A stretch of 64,000 bases of DNA from Mycobacterium barrassiae (GCF_025822765.1 NZ_JACKUK010000025.1:1084-65083), one strand, 5' to 3'. Numbered from the stretch's first letter, positions 34,638 through 42,727 are shown. Notes: generated by a model not told the origin, from the letters alone. A program made the numbers and translations.

Positions 34638-34979
34638 ATGAGCACGACCTACTGGGTCGAGATGAGCTTGCTGGTATCCGGCTCACCCGACGCCGACTTG
34701 GTGGCGTTCGTGGAGGAGCTCGCGTCCGTCTTGGACAAAGATCACGACGGCGAAGTGATGTACACGTTTGCCAGCAAGACCGGTCATCTCACGTTGGCGC
34801 TGTCAACGGTCAGCGACGCCGACACGATGCAGGTGTGCGGCCACGTCGCCACCACCGTGCGGTCGGCAGCTCACGGGATGGGCGCGCACACGCCGGGATG
34901 GCCGCAAGCACCGGTCACCCTTTCGGACTTCACTGGCTTCAGCATCAAATCGTTGGACCGCGAAACCGTTCCCTGCTGA
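34638..34979 (+). CDS. Partner of HicA-like gene (possible antitoxin)
   Basis: 113 residues from ATG at 34638 with GAGGTGA five bases upstream; a GTG at 34629 is possible. Alpha/beta composition (YWVEMSLLVSGSPDADLVAF, VMYTFASKTGHLTLALSTVS) suggests a ferredoxin-like fold. No DNA-binding motif is seen. Probably co-expressed with the preceding HicA-like gene. Confidence 0.5.
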   Translation: MSTTYWVEMSLLVSGSPDADLVAFVEELASVLDKDHDGEVMYTFASKTGHLTLALSTVSDADTMQVCGHVATTVRSAAHGMGAHTPGWPQAPVTLSDFTGFSIKSLDRETVPC

Positions 34980-34980
34980 G

Positions 34981-35030
34981 TTGACGTTGGTTGACGTTGG
35001 TTGACGTTGGTTGGCGTTGGTTGACGTTGG
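34981..35030. repeat. Five tandem 10-bp repeats TTGACGTTGG
   Basis: TTGACGTTGG is repeated five times head to tail (one base differs in copy 4: TTGGCGTTGG), starting two bases after the stop of the TA-like pair. A 10-bp period places every copy on the same face of the helix. It could be a protein-binding array or a slippage-prone minisatellite. Confidence 0.85.
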
Positions 35031-35087
35031 TAGGCATTAGCCCTAGACTTGCTCTCGTAGCCATCCCATTGCGGTGGGATCGGAAGT

Positions 35088-35128
35088 GAGCCACAGGATA
35101 ACTCGCCGGACGACGAGGCCTGTGGCTC
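35088..35128. terminator. Hairpin between TA-like pair and DUF3800-like gene
   Basis: GAGCCACAGG (35088-35097) pairs perfectly with CCTGTGGCTC (35119-35128). It lies just beyond the stop of the leftward DUF3800-like gene and also downstream of the rightward pair, so it may serve both. A second small stem ATCCCA/TGGGAT lies at 35063-35080. Confidence 0.6.
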
Positions 35129-35135
35129 GCGGCTT

Positions 35136-35696
35136 TCAGGGGCTAATGGTGTGGATTTCCACGGTTGACCCGAGAATGTCCAGGTAGGCGGGGTTCCCCA
35201 CGCGCGACTGGACAACTGCACCGCACACGATGTCCGATGCCCACAGGGCAGGCTCGACGCGGCCTACGGCGTGATCGATCCGCAGGGTCGGGGTGATGGC
35301 ACGGCCGGACCGCAGAAGTTGCAGAGTGTGCAGGTCGCTGGCGTCGAGCGTGTGGCGCGACTCAAATGTGATGGTTGAGCAGGGCATTTCCGCGAGATGG
35401 GGCAGCAGAAACTCGAGGCATTTGCGGCGGTGCCGCTTGTCGCTGGCATCCTGCTCGACGTGGACGACGACGAACCCGGCGACGGGCAGCTGGGCGACGG
35501 TTTGGACCAGCTCGTGGCGGCGCTCGTCGCTGCTGCCGTGCCAGTGCAGCTTCTTCTCGCCGATCATCCGCAGCGCTTCCATCATTTTGCGCAGCTCGGG
35601 TACGTCGTCCTCGTCGCAGAGGGTGGCGCCGAGCATGTAGGCGCCCGGGTCAAGTTTGGGGATCGAGCCGCTCTCGTCACCCCATGCTGTCATCAC
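35136..35696 (-). CDS. DUF3800-like RNase H-fold protein
   Basis: 186 residues. It opens with AWGDESGSIP and a strand MLGATLCDEDDV, has a central His-rich helix KKLHWHGSSDERRHELV and a strand GFVVVHVEQD, and ends LRIDHAVGRVEPALWASDIVCGAV. The DESG start and terminal AxxDxxxGA match DUF3800 proteins, putative RNase H-like nucleases that travel on mobile elements. Catalytic acids appear present (Asp in DESG, Asp in ASDIV). Biological role unknown. Confidence 0.55.
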   Translation of the reverse strand: MMTAWGDESGSIPKLDPGAYMLGATLCDEDDVPELRKMMEALRMIGEKKLHWHGSSDERRHELVQTVAQLPVAGFVVVHVEQDASDKRHRRKCLEFLLPHLAEMPCSTITFESRHTLDASDLHTLQLLRSGRAITPTLRIDHAVGRVEPALWASDIVCGAVVQSRVGNPAYLDILGSTVEIHTISP

Positions 35697-35707
35697 GTGC
35701 GAGAACC

Positions 35708-36010
35708 CTAATCAGCTGGGTCAACAAGGTCTGTACGGGCACCCCGCCCGGGCCGGTTGATGTTCCACTCGTCGATCGTCGACGCGAGCCAGCCGCGCAG
35801 CGTTCCCCGCGGCAGAGTGCCGTCCGAGTTGATCGGCCCGATCACCGCATCCGCCGGCGGCAGCCTGTAGCGGCTCAACGTGTTCGGCTCGACACCGATC
35901 CGCTGCGCGAACTCGGCGACGTTAAAGTACCGGGTCGGCTGGTGTCGGGCCGGCTCATTCTTCTTCGCCAGGTCGGCGTAGTACTCCGCCATGCCTTTGT
36001 AGAGCTTCAT
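35708..36010 (-). CDS. Small HTH regulator at right end of island
   Basis: 100 residues from ATG at 36010. An HTH lies near 30-55 (YFNVAEFAQRIGVEPNTLSRYRLPPADAVIG) with a following basic segment. First gene of a pair with the DUF3800-like protein. A perfect inverted repeat two bases upstream of the start is a likely operator. The open frame continues far upstream across attR and is not coding there. Confidence 0.65.
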   Translation of the reverse strand: MKLYKGMAEYYADLAKKNEPARHQPTRYFNVAEFAQRIGVEPNTLSRYRLPPADAVIGPINSDGTLPRGTLRGWLASTIDEWNINRPGRGARTDLVDPAD

Positions 36011-36011
36011 C

Positions 36012-36041
36012 GGGTGGCTCAATCTCTCGTCTGAGCCACCC
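36012..36041. promoter_or_regulatory. Inverted repeat in the leader of the HTH regulator
   Basis: GGGTGGCTCA (36012-36021) and TGAGCCACCC (36032-36041) are perfect 10-bp arms with a 10-bp spacer, directly before the ATG at 36010. Either a self-regulatory operator or an RNA hairpin blocking translation. Confidence 0.6.
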
Positions 36042-36316
36042 ACAATACAGGATGTCCGTGTAATGTAACTACAGGTTTGAACTGTAAGGTTTGTGAGGCG
36101 CTTCAATAGCGTGGTTGGGCCCGCCAGCAGCGGCCTGCGTCCTGCCACGACAGCGGGTGACGGACTTCGCCCCATTTTCCAGTTGACGCATATTCGTCTG
36201 AAATGCCCGCGACACACCGAGAATCGTCGGCACCCAGCGAGCAAACTGTGAAGGGGATCGTGCAGGTAGAAAGGCACTTTCGGCAATCGTTGCGGCGCGT
36301 CAAGAATCGTCAACCT
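36042..36316. other. Right-end non-coding arm of the island
   Basis: No gene seen. GAATCGTC occurs at 36221-36228 and 36304-36311, and AATCGT again at 36285-36290; such repeats beside a core site could be integrase arm-binding sites. ACAG-GTTTGAA-CTGT (36071-36085) is a further small inverted repeat. Confidence 0.45.
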
Positions 36317-36356
36317 AAAAGCGGAAGGTCGCCGGTTCGATCCCGGCCCTGGCCAC
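36317..36356 (+). repeat. attR core (40 bp, displaced tRNA-Phe 3' end)
   Basis: Identical to 20227-20266. It is followed by AAGGCGG-TTT-CCGCCG, the host's own tRNA terminator hairpin left behind on insertion. Without the anticodon 5' half it is not a tRNA gene. Confidence 0.93.
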
Positions 36357-36426
36357 TCAAAGGCGGTTTCCGCCGCAATCTCCGCACCCCTCCACTCCGG
36401 TACTGCGACGTACCAGAACCGCTGGA

Positions 36427-37431
36427 TCAGGGCACCAGTACGACCTTCCCGACGTTCTCGCGCGCGGCGAGGATGCGATGCGCCTCGGCCGCATTGTCGA
36501 ACGGCACCGCGGCATGCACCACCGGCGACACGACGCCGTCGGCCAGCGCCTCCTGCAGCGGACCGATCCAGGGCTCGAGGGTGCTGCGGTCGTCCCACAG
36601 CGCCAGCATGTTCAGCCCGATGACGGCCTTGGACTCCGACAGCTGTTTGGTCAGGTTGAACCCACGCAGCATCGGCAGCAGCTGCGGTAGCGCGGTACGC
36701 AGGGAACGCTTTTCGCCCTGCTGCAACGCCGAGATGCCGTACGCCACCAGCCTGCCGCCGGGCCGCAGCAGGTTGTACGACCGGCGTAGCGACGCGCCCC
36801 CGATGGCGTCGAGCACGATGTCGTACGGCGGCAGATCCTTCCACCACCCGTCGCGCCGGTAGTCGATGGTGCGGTCGACCCCCATCTCGGTCAGCCTCTG
36901 ATGCTTGCCTGGTGATGCGGTGCCGTGGATTTCGACGCCGGCGGGTTTGGCGAGCTGGATCGCCGCGATACCGACGCCACCCGCCGCCGCATGGATGAGT
37001 ATCCGTTCACCGGCCCGCAGCGATCCGTACCCGTACAGTGCCGCCCACGCGGTCGCGTAGTTGACCGGTACGGCCGCGCCCTGCTCGAACGTGAGGGTCT
37101 CCGGCAGCGGCACCGTGTCGGCAGCCTTGACGTTGACGATCTCGGCGTAACCGCCGAAACGCGTTCCAGCCAAAACCCTTTCGGCAACGCGTGCCGCATC
37201 GACTCCCGCACCAACCGCCTCGATGGTGCCCGACACCTCGTAACCGACGACGCACGGCGGCTTCGGCGCCTCGGGGTAGAGGCCGACCCGGGCGAGATGA
37301 TCGGCGAAGTTCACGCCCGCGGCACGGACTGCCACGCGCACCTCGCCGGCCGCCGGCGGTGGTGGGTCTGGCCGCTCTTGGACCTTCAGCACCGAGAGAT
37401 CGCCGTGCTTGGTGATGACGACCGCGCGCAC
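36427..37431 (-). CDS. MDR-family NADPH:quinone oxidoreductase (VAT-1-like)
   Basis: 334 residues from GTG at 37431. GroES-like N-terminal domain (GVNFADHLARVGLYP) and Rossmann domain (LIHAAAGGVGIAAIQLAK), with no zinc-binding Cys/His set, as in quinone oxidoreductases. It reduces quinones or enones with NADPH in the cytosol. The start overlaps the stop region of the metallo-beta-lactamase gene, so the two are one operon. Confidence 0.88.
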   Translation of the reverse strand: MRAVVITKHGDLSVLKVQERPDPPPPAAGEVRVAVRAAGVNFADHLARVGLYPEAPKPPCVVGYEVSGTIEAVGAGVDAARVAERVLAGTRFGGYAEIVNVKAADTVPLPETLTFEQGAAVPVNYATAWAALYGYGSLRAGERILIHAAAGGVGIAAIQLAKPAGVEIHGTASPGKHQRLTEMGVDRTIDYRRDGWWKDLPPYDIVLDAIGGASLRRSYNLLRPGGRLVAYGISALQQGEKRSLRTALPQLLPMLRGFNLTKQLSESKAVIGLNMLALWDDRSTLEPWIGPLQEALADGVVSPVVHAAVPFDNAAEAHRILAARENVGKVVLVP

Positions 37432-37433
37432 GG

Positions 37434-38219
37434 CTACTCCGTCGCCTTCGCCTGCTCGAACAGGGTCGCGTCGTGGGCGCAGACCATCAACAGGTCGGGC
37501 TCCCGGCGCCGGTACAGCTCGGTGAGGCGAGCGTGGTTGTCCGCCACCTTCTTTCGATCGAAGGCGAGCAGAGGCTCGATGGCCTTGATCGGGCCCGGCA
37601 CCTTCGAATGTCCGTCCAGGGTGCCGTGGTGATAGAAGGCGTCCCCGCAGTGCAGCACCCAGCGGTGCCCGGCGTCGACGGCGATGCACGCGTGCCCCCG
37701 GGTATGACCGGGCAGCGATATCAGCACGATCCCCGGCGCGATCTCGTCGAGCTCCTTGGCGGCCGCAAAGCCCCGCCACTTCTCCCCGGCGGGATCGTGC
37801 TCGACGAGCTTGGGTCCGTGCGCCCACTGGGCGGCGCGGAAGCGGGTCTTCTCCCGAAACGTCGGTTCGCGCACTGCGCCGAGCACCTCGGCGGCGGTCA
37901 CGTGGATCTGCGCGTCGGGGAAGTCGGAGATCCCGCCGATGTGGTCCATGTCGAAATGCGTGACGACGATGTGGCGGACGTCGGCGCGGGTGAAGCCGAG
38001 ACGCTCCACCTGGCGCAGGGCCGTTTCGTCGTGGTCGAACGTCGGCTTGAAGAGATGGCGCGTCGGTCCGATCCGGGCGTGGTGGTTGCAGTCGTGCGAG
38101 CCGAATCCGGTGTCGACGAGGACGAGACCGTTGTCGGTCTCGACGAGCAGGACGTGGCAGACGATCCTCGGGGCACCGTACGGGTTCATCGTCCCGCAGT
38201 TGAGATGGTGGACTTTCAC
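37434..38219 (-). CDS. MBL-fold metallohydrolase
   Basis: 261 residues. The metallo-beta-lactamase motif is [10 protein letters not shown] (His-x-Asp-x-Asp-His variant). Other ligands are in [17 protein letters not shown] and CAHDATL. Lactonase/thioesterase-like subgroup. The GTG start overlaps the stop of the SnoaL-like gene. Substrate unknown; the operon with MDR reductase and SnoaL protein suggests catabolism of a lactone or thioester. Confidence 0.87.
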   Translation of the reverse strand: MKVHHLNCGTMNPYGAPRIVCHVLLVETDNGLVLVDTGFGSHDCNHHARIGPTRHLFKPTFDHDETALRQVERLGFTRADVRHIVVTHFDMDHIGGISDFPDAQIHVTAAEVLGAVREPTFREKTRFRAAQWAHGPKLVEHDPAGEKWRGFAAAKELDEIAPGIVLISLPGHTRGHACIAVDAGHRWVLHCGDAFYHHGTLDGHSKVPGPIKAIEPLLAFDRKKVADNHARLTELYRRREPDLLMVCAHDATLFEQAKATE

Positions 38220-38671
38220 AGCTCTCCCGTTCCCACCATGGCGAGTAGCTCGCCGCGTCCGATCTGCGTGACCAGGCTGGCCGAGTCGAAGTAGATGCGT
38301 TCGTTGACGATGCGGTCACCCTCGAAGGCGAACACCGCGATGATCGGCACCCGGAAGGCCTTGCCTGTCGGCGACAGACCGTAGAACTCGCCGAGATTCG
38401 TTCCCAGCAGGTCGAATTCGACGATGACGGCGTCGTCGGCGACGTGGCAGCGGACGTTGTCGTGGCGCTGGTCCGGGAAAGCGGTTCGGGTGGTCAAGTA
38501 GTAGCCCATGACCTCGTCGTCGCCGTCGAACACTTGGCCGGTGGCCATGATCTCGTAGTGCGGATGGCCGTTAAAGGTGGCCAGGGTGCGGTCGAACTCC
38601 TTCGTCACCTCGGTGTCCATGTGCTCTCGGATCACCGCGAGGCGGCGGTCACGCAGATCGTCGGAGATCAT
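38216..38671 (-). CDS. SnoaL-like/ester cyclase-type protein
   Basis: 151 residues, single NTF2-like cone fold: [31 protein letters not shown] and [17 protein letters not shown] are typical SnoaL-like segments. It probably acts on a small organic ligand. First gene of the leftward operon with MBL and MDR proteins. Confidence 0.8.
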   Translation of the reverse strand: MISDDLRDRRLAVIREHMDTEVTKEFDRTLATFNGHPHYEIMATGQVFDGDDEVMGYYLTTRTAFPDQRHDNVRCHVADDAVIVEFDLLGTNLGEFYGLSPTGKAFRVPIIAVFAFEGDRIVNERIYFDSASLVTQIGRGELLAMVGTGEL

Positions 38672-38699
38672 TCGTGAACTGTATGCCGCCGCTTATGTG

Positions 38700-39191
38700 T
38701 CAGACCGCGGATTGAAGTGCCCCGAGCTGTTGATGCCTGTGCTGACGCTCAGCTGCGGCGAGGTAGGCCGCCCACGCGAACGCCGAGCTGGCGAACAGAA
38801 TGAACCCGCAGAAGAGCCAGGGGTGTTTGATGCCGCGCCGGCGGCCGTCGATGATCGACCACACCGGGAAGAGCAGGACACTCATGACGGTGTAGTCCTG
38901 GCTTGCCGAGCTGGCAGCGGAGTTCGCATATCCGAGCGTGATGAACTCCCACCAGCTTCCGGGACCCCAGATGAAGTTGTGCACGCCGCCGGGTGGTGCG
39001 TAGTCGGCCACGTACTGATTGTTGAAGTAGTAGCCGAGCACGACCGTCGCGAGGCCCGCGACGTAATAGAAGAGTTCGAGCCCGGTCACCTGTGGTCCGG
39101 AGGAGTAGCGGGCGAAGATCGCGGGATTGGTCTTGACGATGACGGCCATCGTCGCGAACGCGAGGACAAGGTGGACGATCAGCGAAACCAT
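38700..39191 (-). CDS. DUF2834 membrane protein
   Basis: 163 residues, four hydrophobic helices (VHLVLAFATMAVIV, LFYYVAGLATVVLGYYF, MSVLLFPVWSIID, LFCGFILFASSAFAWAAYL). DUF2834 family, function unknown. Divergent from the TetR gene with the operator at 39224-39235 between them, so it belongs to that regulon. Confidence 0.75.
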   Translation of the reverse strand: MVSLIVHLVLAFATMAVIVKTNPAIFARYSSGPQVTGLELFYYVAGLATVVLGYYFNNQYVADYAPPGGVHNFIWGPGSWWEFITLGYANSAASSASQDYTVMSVLLFPVWSIIDGRRRGIKHPWLFCGFILFASSAFAWAAYLAAAERQHRHQQLGALQSAV

Positions 39192-39223
39192 GGGAGCAGT
39201 GTCGCACCGGCATCCCGAGTTTT

Positions 39224-39235
39224 GTCAATATTGAC
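39224..39235. promoter_or_regulatory. TetR operator copy 1
   Basis: GTCAATATTGAC is a perfect 12-bp palindrome (extended left by TTT) between the DUF2834 and TetR genes. The same core lies before the FAD oxidoreductase gene. Confidence 0.75.
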
Positions 39236-39261
39236 ATAACTGGGTGCGGTAGTTTTCTCCC

Positions 39262-39855
39262 ATGGTTCGCCCCGCCCAGACAGCACGAAGTGAGCGCACA
39301 CGTGAGGCGCTGCGGCAGGCTGCCGTGGTGCGGTTCCTGGCCCAGGGGTTCGAGGAAACGTCTGCCGAGCAGATCGCCGCCGACGCCGGCGTCTCGCTGC
39401 GCACGTTCTACCGGCACTTCGCGTCCAAGCACGACCTGTTGTTCGCCGATTACGCAGGCCTGCAATGGTTTCGGGCCGCGCTGTCCGAACGCGCTCCCGA
39501 CGAATCGATCATCGATGCGGTGCACTCGGCGATCATGGCGCGGCCGTACGACGACTGGGCCGTCGCGCAGACGGCCGCGCTTCGCGCCCAGGAAATCGAA
39601 CCCGACCGGATCGTCCGGCACATCCGGCAGGTCGAGGCCGATTTCGCCCAGGCCATCGACCAGCACCTCACCGAGGTGGATCCGCCCGCGCCGGGCACCG
39701 ACGAACGTATGCGGATCGCGGTCACCGCGCGGTGCATCGCGGCGGCGGTGTTCGGCGCGATGGAGGTGTGGATGCTCGGCGAGGAACGCTCGCTGCCCGA
39801 GTTGTCACGACTGACCCGGGAGGCACTGGACACGCTCGCCAAGGGGATCAGCTGA
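39262..39855 (+). CDS. TetR-family repressor of the DUF2834/FAD-oxidoreductase regulon
   Basis: 197 residues. The HTH at about 15-60 ends ADAGVSLRTFYRHFASKHDLL. The C-terminal half is a helical ligand domain. GTCAATATTGAC palindromes lie 26 bp before its start and directly after its stop, so it should control itself, the divergent membrane protein and the downstream oxidoreductase. Ligand unknown. Confidence 0.88.
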   Translation: MVRPAQTARSERTREALRQAAVVRFLAQGFEETSAEQIAADAGVSLRTFYRHFASKHDLLFADYAGLQWFRAALSERAPDESIIDAVHSAIMARPYDDWAVAQTAALRAQEIEPDRIVRHIRQVEADFAQAIDQHLTEVDPPAPGTDERMRIAVTARCIAAAVFGAMEVWMLGEERSLPELSRLTREALDTLAKGIS

Positions 39856-39857
39856 AA

Positions 39858-39879
39858 GTTTTGTCAATATTGACAAAAC
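39858..39879. promoter_or_regulatory. TetR operator copy 2 (22-bp perfect palindrome)
   Basis: GTTTTGTCAATATTGACAAAAC shares the GTCAATATTGAC core of copy 1 with longer arms. It lies between the TetR stop and the FAD-oxidoreductase start at 39905. Confidence 0.85.
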
Positions 39880-39904
39880 GTTGGCTGCATGCCAGCCTCA
39901 GCGC

Positions 39905-41467
39905 ATGACGAACTTCGATGCGATCGTCGTCGGCGCGGGACACAACGGACTGACCGCCGCCGCACTGCTGCAGAAGGCGGGGCTGCGCACGCTCTGCCTC
40001 GATTTCAAGCTCTATGCCGGGGGGATGGCTTCCACCGTCGAGCTGTTCGATGGCTTCAACTTCGAGATCGCCGGGTCGGTGCAGATCCCGACGTCGGCAG
40101 TCGTCAGCCGCGAGCTCGGGCTCGACGAGTTGCCGACCGTCGACCTCGACGTGATGTCGGTGTCCCTTCGCGGTGTCGGTGACGAACCACTCGTCTACTA
40201 CACCGATCCGATGAAACTCATGACCCACATCAACGAGGTGCACGGCGCGGAGGCCGTCAACGGGATGGCGGGCCTGCTGGCGTGGTGTCAAGCGCCGACC
40301 CGGGCGCTCGGGCGGTTCGACGCGGGCCAGCCGCCGAAGACGCTCGACGAGATGTATGACTGTGCAACAAACGAATTCGAACGTTCGACGATCACCGATC
40401 TGCTGTTCGGCTCGGTCACCGATGTGATCGACCGGTATCTGCCGGACAAGGAGAAGCACGGCGCACTGCGCGGCATGCTCTCACTGCTGGCGTGCAACAC
40501 CACCTACCGTGGCCCGGCAACCCCCGGCACCGCGGCGGCGTTGGCCTACGGATTCGCCGTTCCCGACGAGAACGCGCTGCTCGTCAAGAAGCTCGAGGGC
40601 GGCATCGGTGCACTGACCTCGCATCTGTGCGATGTATTCACCTCCAATGGCGGTGAGTTGCGACTGCGCGCCAAGGTCGAGGAGATTCTGGTCGCCGACG
40701 GTCGGGTGACCGGAATCCGGCTGGAGGGCGGCTCCGTCATCACCGCGCCGATCGTGATCTCCGGTATCGCACCGGATCTCACGATCAACGGAATGGTCGA
40801 CCCCGCCGCGCTGCCTGCAGACATTAGGGAACGCTTCTCACGTCAGGACCACCGCGGCAGCTACCTGCAGATGCATTTCGCGCTCGACGGCATCCCGGAA
40901 TTCGCGGCGCCCTACGAACTGCTCAACGATCCGGCGATGCAGTCGAACATCGGAATCTTCTCCACCCCTGAGGAATTGCAGCAGCAGTGGGAGGACTGCC
41001 GGCACGGGGTCGTGCCCGCCGATCCCTCGATCGCATTGCAGATTCCGTCGGTCAACGACCCGAGCCTGGCGCCGCCGGGCAAGCACGCCGCGTCGGCGTT
41101 CTCGCTGTGGTTCCCGATCGAGGAGTCGGAGAAGAGCTACGGCGAGATGAAGGCCGAGATGGGTCAGCGGGTGATCGACAAGATCACCCGACTCGCCCCG
41201 AACTTCGAGAGCCTGATCCTCAAGCACACCACCTTCACCCCCAAGCACATGGGCACCATGTTCGGTGCGCCCGGCGGCGACTACTGTCACGGGCTCATCC
41301 ACCCGGATCAGATCGGGCCGAACCGGCCGGGTCCGAAAGGCTATGTCGATCAACCGATCCCGATCGACGGCCTGTATCTCGGCAGCGCCGGATGTCACGG
41401 CGGCCCCGGCATCACGTTCGTACCCGGTTACAACGCGGCGAAGCAGGCGCTGGCCGACGCGTCGTAG
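39905..41467 (+). CDS. FAD-dependent phytoene-desaturase-like oxidoreductase
   Basis: 520 residues from ATG at 39905. The N-terminal dinucleotide-binding motif VVGAGHNGLTAAALLQKAG and the C-terminal FAD loop LYLGSAGCHGGPGITFVPGYNA are those of the CrtI/amine oxidase group. The substrate is probably a lipid or isoprenoid. Controlled by the adjacent TetR operator; an epimerase-type gene follows 44 bp later. Confidence 0.88.
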   Translation: MTNFDAIVVGAGHNGLTAAALLQKAGLRTLCLDFKLYAGGMASTVELFDGFNFEIAGSVQIPTSAVVSRELGLDELPTVDLDVMSVSLRGVGDEPLVYYTDPMKLMTHINEVHGAEAVNGMAGLLAWCQAPTRALGRFDAGQPPKTLDEMYDCATNEFERSTITDLLFGSVTDVIDRYLPDKEKHGALRGMLSLLACNTTYRGPATPGTAAALAYGFAVPDENALLVKKLEGGIGALTSHLCDVFTSNGGELRLRAKVEEILVADGRVTGIRLEGGSVITAPIVISGIAPDLTINGMVDPAALPADIRERFSRQDHRGSYLQMHFALDGIPEFAAPYELLNDPAMQSNIGIFSTPEELQQQWEDCRHGVVPADPSIALQIPSVNDPSLAPPGKHAASAFSLWFPIEESEKSYGEMKAEMGQRVIDKITRLAPNFESLILKHTTFTPKHMGTMFGAPGGDYCHGLIHPDQIGPNRPGPKGYVDQPIPIDGLYLGSAGCHGGPGITFVPGYNAAKQALADAS

Positions 41468-41511
41468 ACGCTGCGGGTTTTCGATCCACCGCCGACGGGC
41501 ATCCAAGCGAC

Positions 41512-42495
41512 ATGGGGCTCACCGTCGCGGTCACCGGTCCAACGGGCGAAATCGGCATCTCGGCGGTCACCGAACTCGAACGTGACCCCGGCATCGACCG
41601 AATCATAGGGATGGCGCGCCGGCCGTTCGACCCGGCGGCCCAAGGCTGGACCAAGACCGAGTACCGGCAGGGTGACATCACCGTGCGCGAGCAGGTCGAC
41701 GAACTGGTCGTCGACGCCGACGTGGTCGTCCACCTCGCGTTCATCATCATGGGATCGCGCAAGGAGAGCAGCCGGGTCAACCTTGCGGGCACCCGCAACG
41801 TCTTCGAGGCGACGGTCGCGGCTCAACGGTCCCGCCGACTGGTCTACACGTCCTCGGTGGCCGCCTACGGCTACCACTCCGACAATCCGATACCCATCAC
41901 CGAAGATGTGCCGCCGCGCGGCTCGCCCGAGCACTACTACTCCGAGCAGAAGTCCGCGTGCGAAGCCGCGCTGCAGGACATCGTTGCCGGCTCGTCGCTG
42001 GAGGTCTATGTGCTGCGCCCGTGCATCGTCGCCGGACCCAAAGCGCATGCGCTGGCCGACGTCATGCCGTGGAATCAGCTGCCCGGGCCCGTGAAGCGCG
42101 CGACGAGTGTGCTGCCACTGCTCAAACCGCTGCTTCCCGATCCCGGCGTCCCGCTGCAACTTGCCCATCACGACGATGTCGCCTCGGCGATCGCCTTGGC
42201 CGCGACCACGTCGGCTCCTCCCGGTGCCTACAACTTGGCCGGAGATGGGGTGGTCTCGATCTCCACAGTGGCCGAGGAGCTTGGCGCCCGACCCGTGCCG
42301 GTGCCCAGAGTCGCGGCGACGGTTGCGTCGGAGGTCATGGCCAGGCTTCCCTTCATTCCGTCTGCGTTGGAATGGCTGCATGCCAGCCGCACGCCGGTCG
42401 TCATGGACACGAGCAAAGCGAAGACCCAACTCGGGTGGACGCCGAAATACACTGCGGCCGAGACGCTGTCGGCGCTTGCGGACAGCCTCGACTAA
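41512..42495 (+). CDS. NAD-dependent epimerase/dehydratase (extended SDR)
   Basis: 327 residues. The Rossmann motif is TGPTGEIG, and the catalytic set is Ser in YTSSVAAYG with YYSEQK (YxxxK). Probably co-transcribed with the preceding oxidoreductase and ending at the hairpin at 42493-42537. Sugar-nucleotide or steroid-type substrates are possible. Confidence 0.87.
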   Translation: MGLTVAVTGPTGEIGISAVTELERDPGIDRIIGMARRPFDPAAQGWTKTEYRQGDITVREQVDELVVDADVVVHLAFIIMGSRKESSRVNLAGTRNVFEATVAAQRSRRLVYTSSVAAYGYHSDNPIPITEDVPPRGSPEHYYSEQKSACEAALQDIVAGSSLEVYVLRPCIVAGPKAHALADVMPWNQLPGPVKRATSVLPLLKPLLPDPGVPLQLAHHDDVASAIALAATTSAPPGAYNLAGDGVVSISTVAEELGARPVPVPRVAATVASEVMARLPFIPSALEWLHASRTPVVMDTSKAKTQLGWTPKYTAAETLSALADSLD

Positions 42496-42537
42496 CGGGT
42501 TGATCGCGTGCACCAGGTGCGTGGAATCAACCCGTTA
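42493..42537. terminator. Terminator hairpin after SDR gene
   Basis: TAACGGGTTGAT (42493-42504, beginning in the stop codon) pairs with ATCAACCCGTTA (42526-42537). Convergent genes lie on both sides, so it can act in both directions. No T-run. Confidence 0.7.
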
Positions 42538-42551
42538 GCGGAGGTCCGTCG

Positions 42552-42707
42552 CTAGGTCGCGGGGCCGCTGGGCGTGGCACCGCCCTCGTCGGACCAGTCG
42601 ACGCCTTCGCCGCCCCGGGCCGGGTCACTCTCGACGTCGTCGTCTGCCTTCGAGGAACCGATGTCGGTCTCAGCGGTCTTGGGCTTGTCGGACTTGCTGT
42701 TCGTCAT
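42552..42707 (-). CDS. Small acidic protein (51 aa)
   Basis: The ATG at 42707 starts MTNSKSDKPKTAETDIGSSK, continuing Asp/Glu-rich to TAG (VDWSDEGGATPSGPAT). Low-complexity and probably disordered. Short acidic proteins of this kind beside UBP zinc-finger genes are common in mycobacteria. Unknown function. Confidence 0.6.
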   Translation of the reverse strand: MTNSKSDKPKTAETDIGSSKADDDVESDPARGGEGVDWSDEGGATPSGPAT

Positions 42708-42727
42708 GACCGCCCGAGTACCCAAAC

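Larger units (their letters stand above)
20227..36356. mobile_element. 16.09-kb phage-satellite-like island integrated in tRNA-Phe
   Basis: The island is bounded by identical 40-bp sequences that are the 3' end of tRNA-Phe. An integrase lies directly inside the left end. Content is phage-like: XRE repressor, two excisionase-like HTH proteins, RepA-like helicase, iterons, small terminase, capsid-like protein, metalloprotease, tail-like protein and a DUF2742 protein, the last being typical of M. tuberculosis phiRv1/phiRv2. Missing are a large terminase, portal, tape measure, lysin and holin. The element most resembles phiRv1/phiRv2-type or capsid-encoding satellites that borrow a helper phage's packaging motor and tail. 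The satellite role is inferred from gene content. Confidence 0.85.

Noticed and set aside
34981-35030. Possible CRISPR or coding repeat at TTGACGTTGG x5
   Set aside because: No spacers, and the only open frame through it is a minus-strand shadow with a repetitive Gln/Pro/Thr translation.
36317-36356. A second tRNA-Phe gene at the right end
   Set aside because: Only the 3' 40 bases are present, without D arm or 5' acceptor strand; it is the attR remnant.
36010-36847. Upstream extension of the right-end HTH protein across attR into the oxidoreductase gene
   Set aside because: It would cross the integration junction and overlap a clear MDR gene; the ATG at 36010 with its adjacent inverted repeat is the sensible start.
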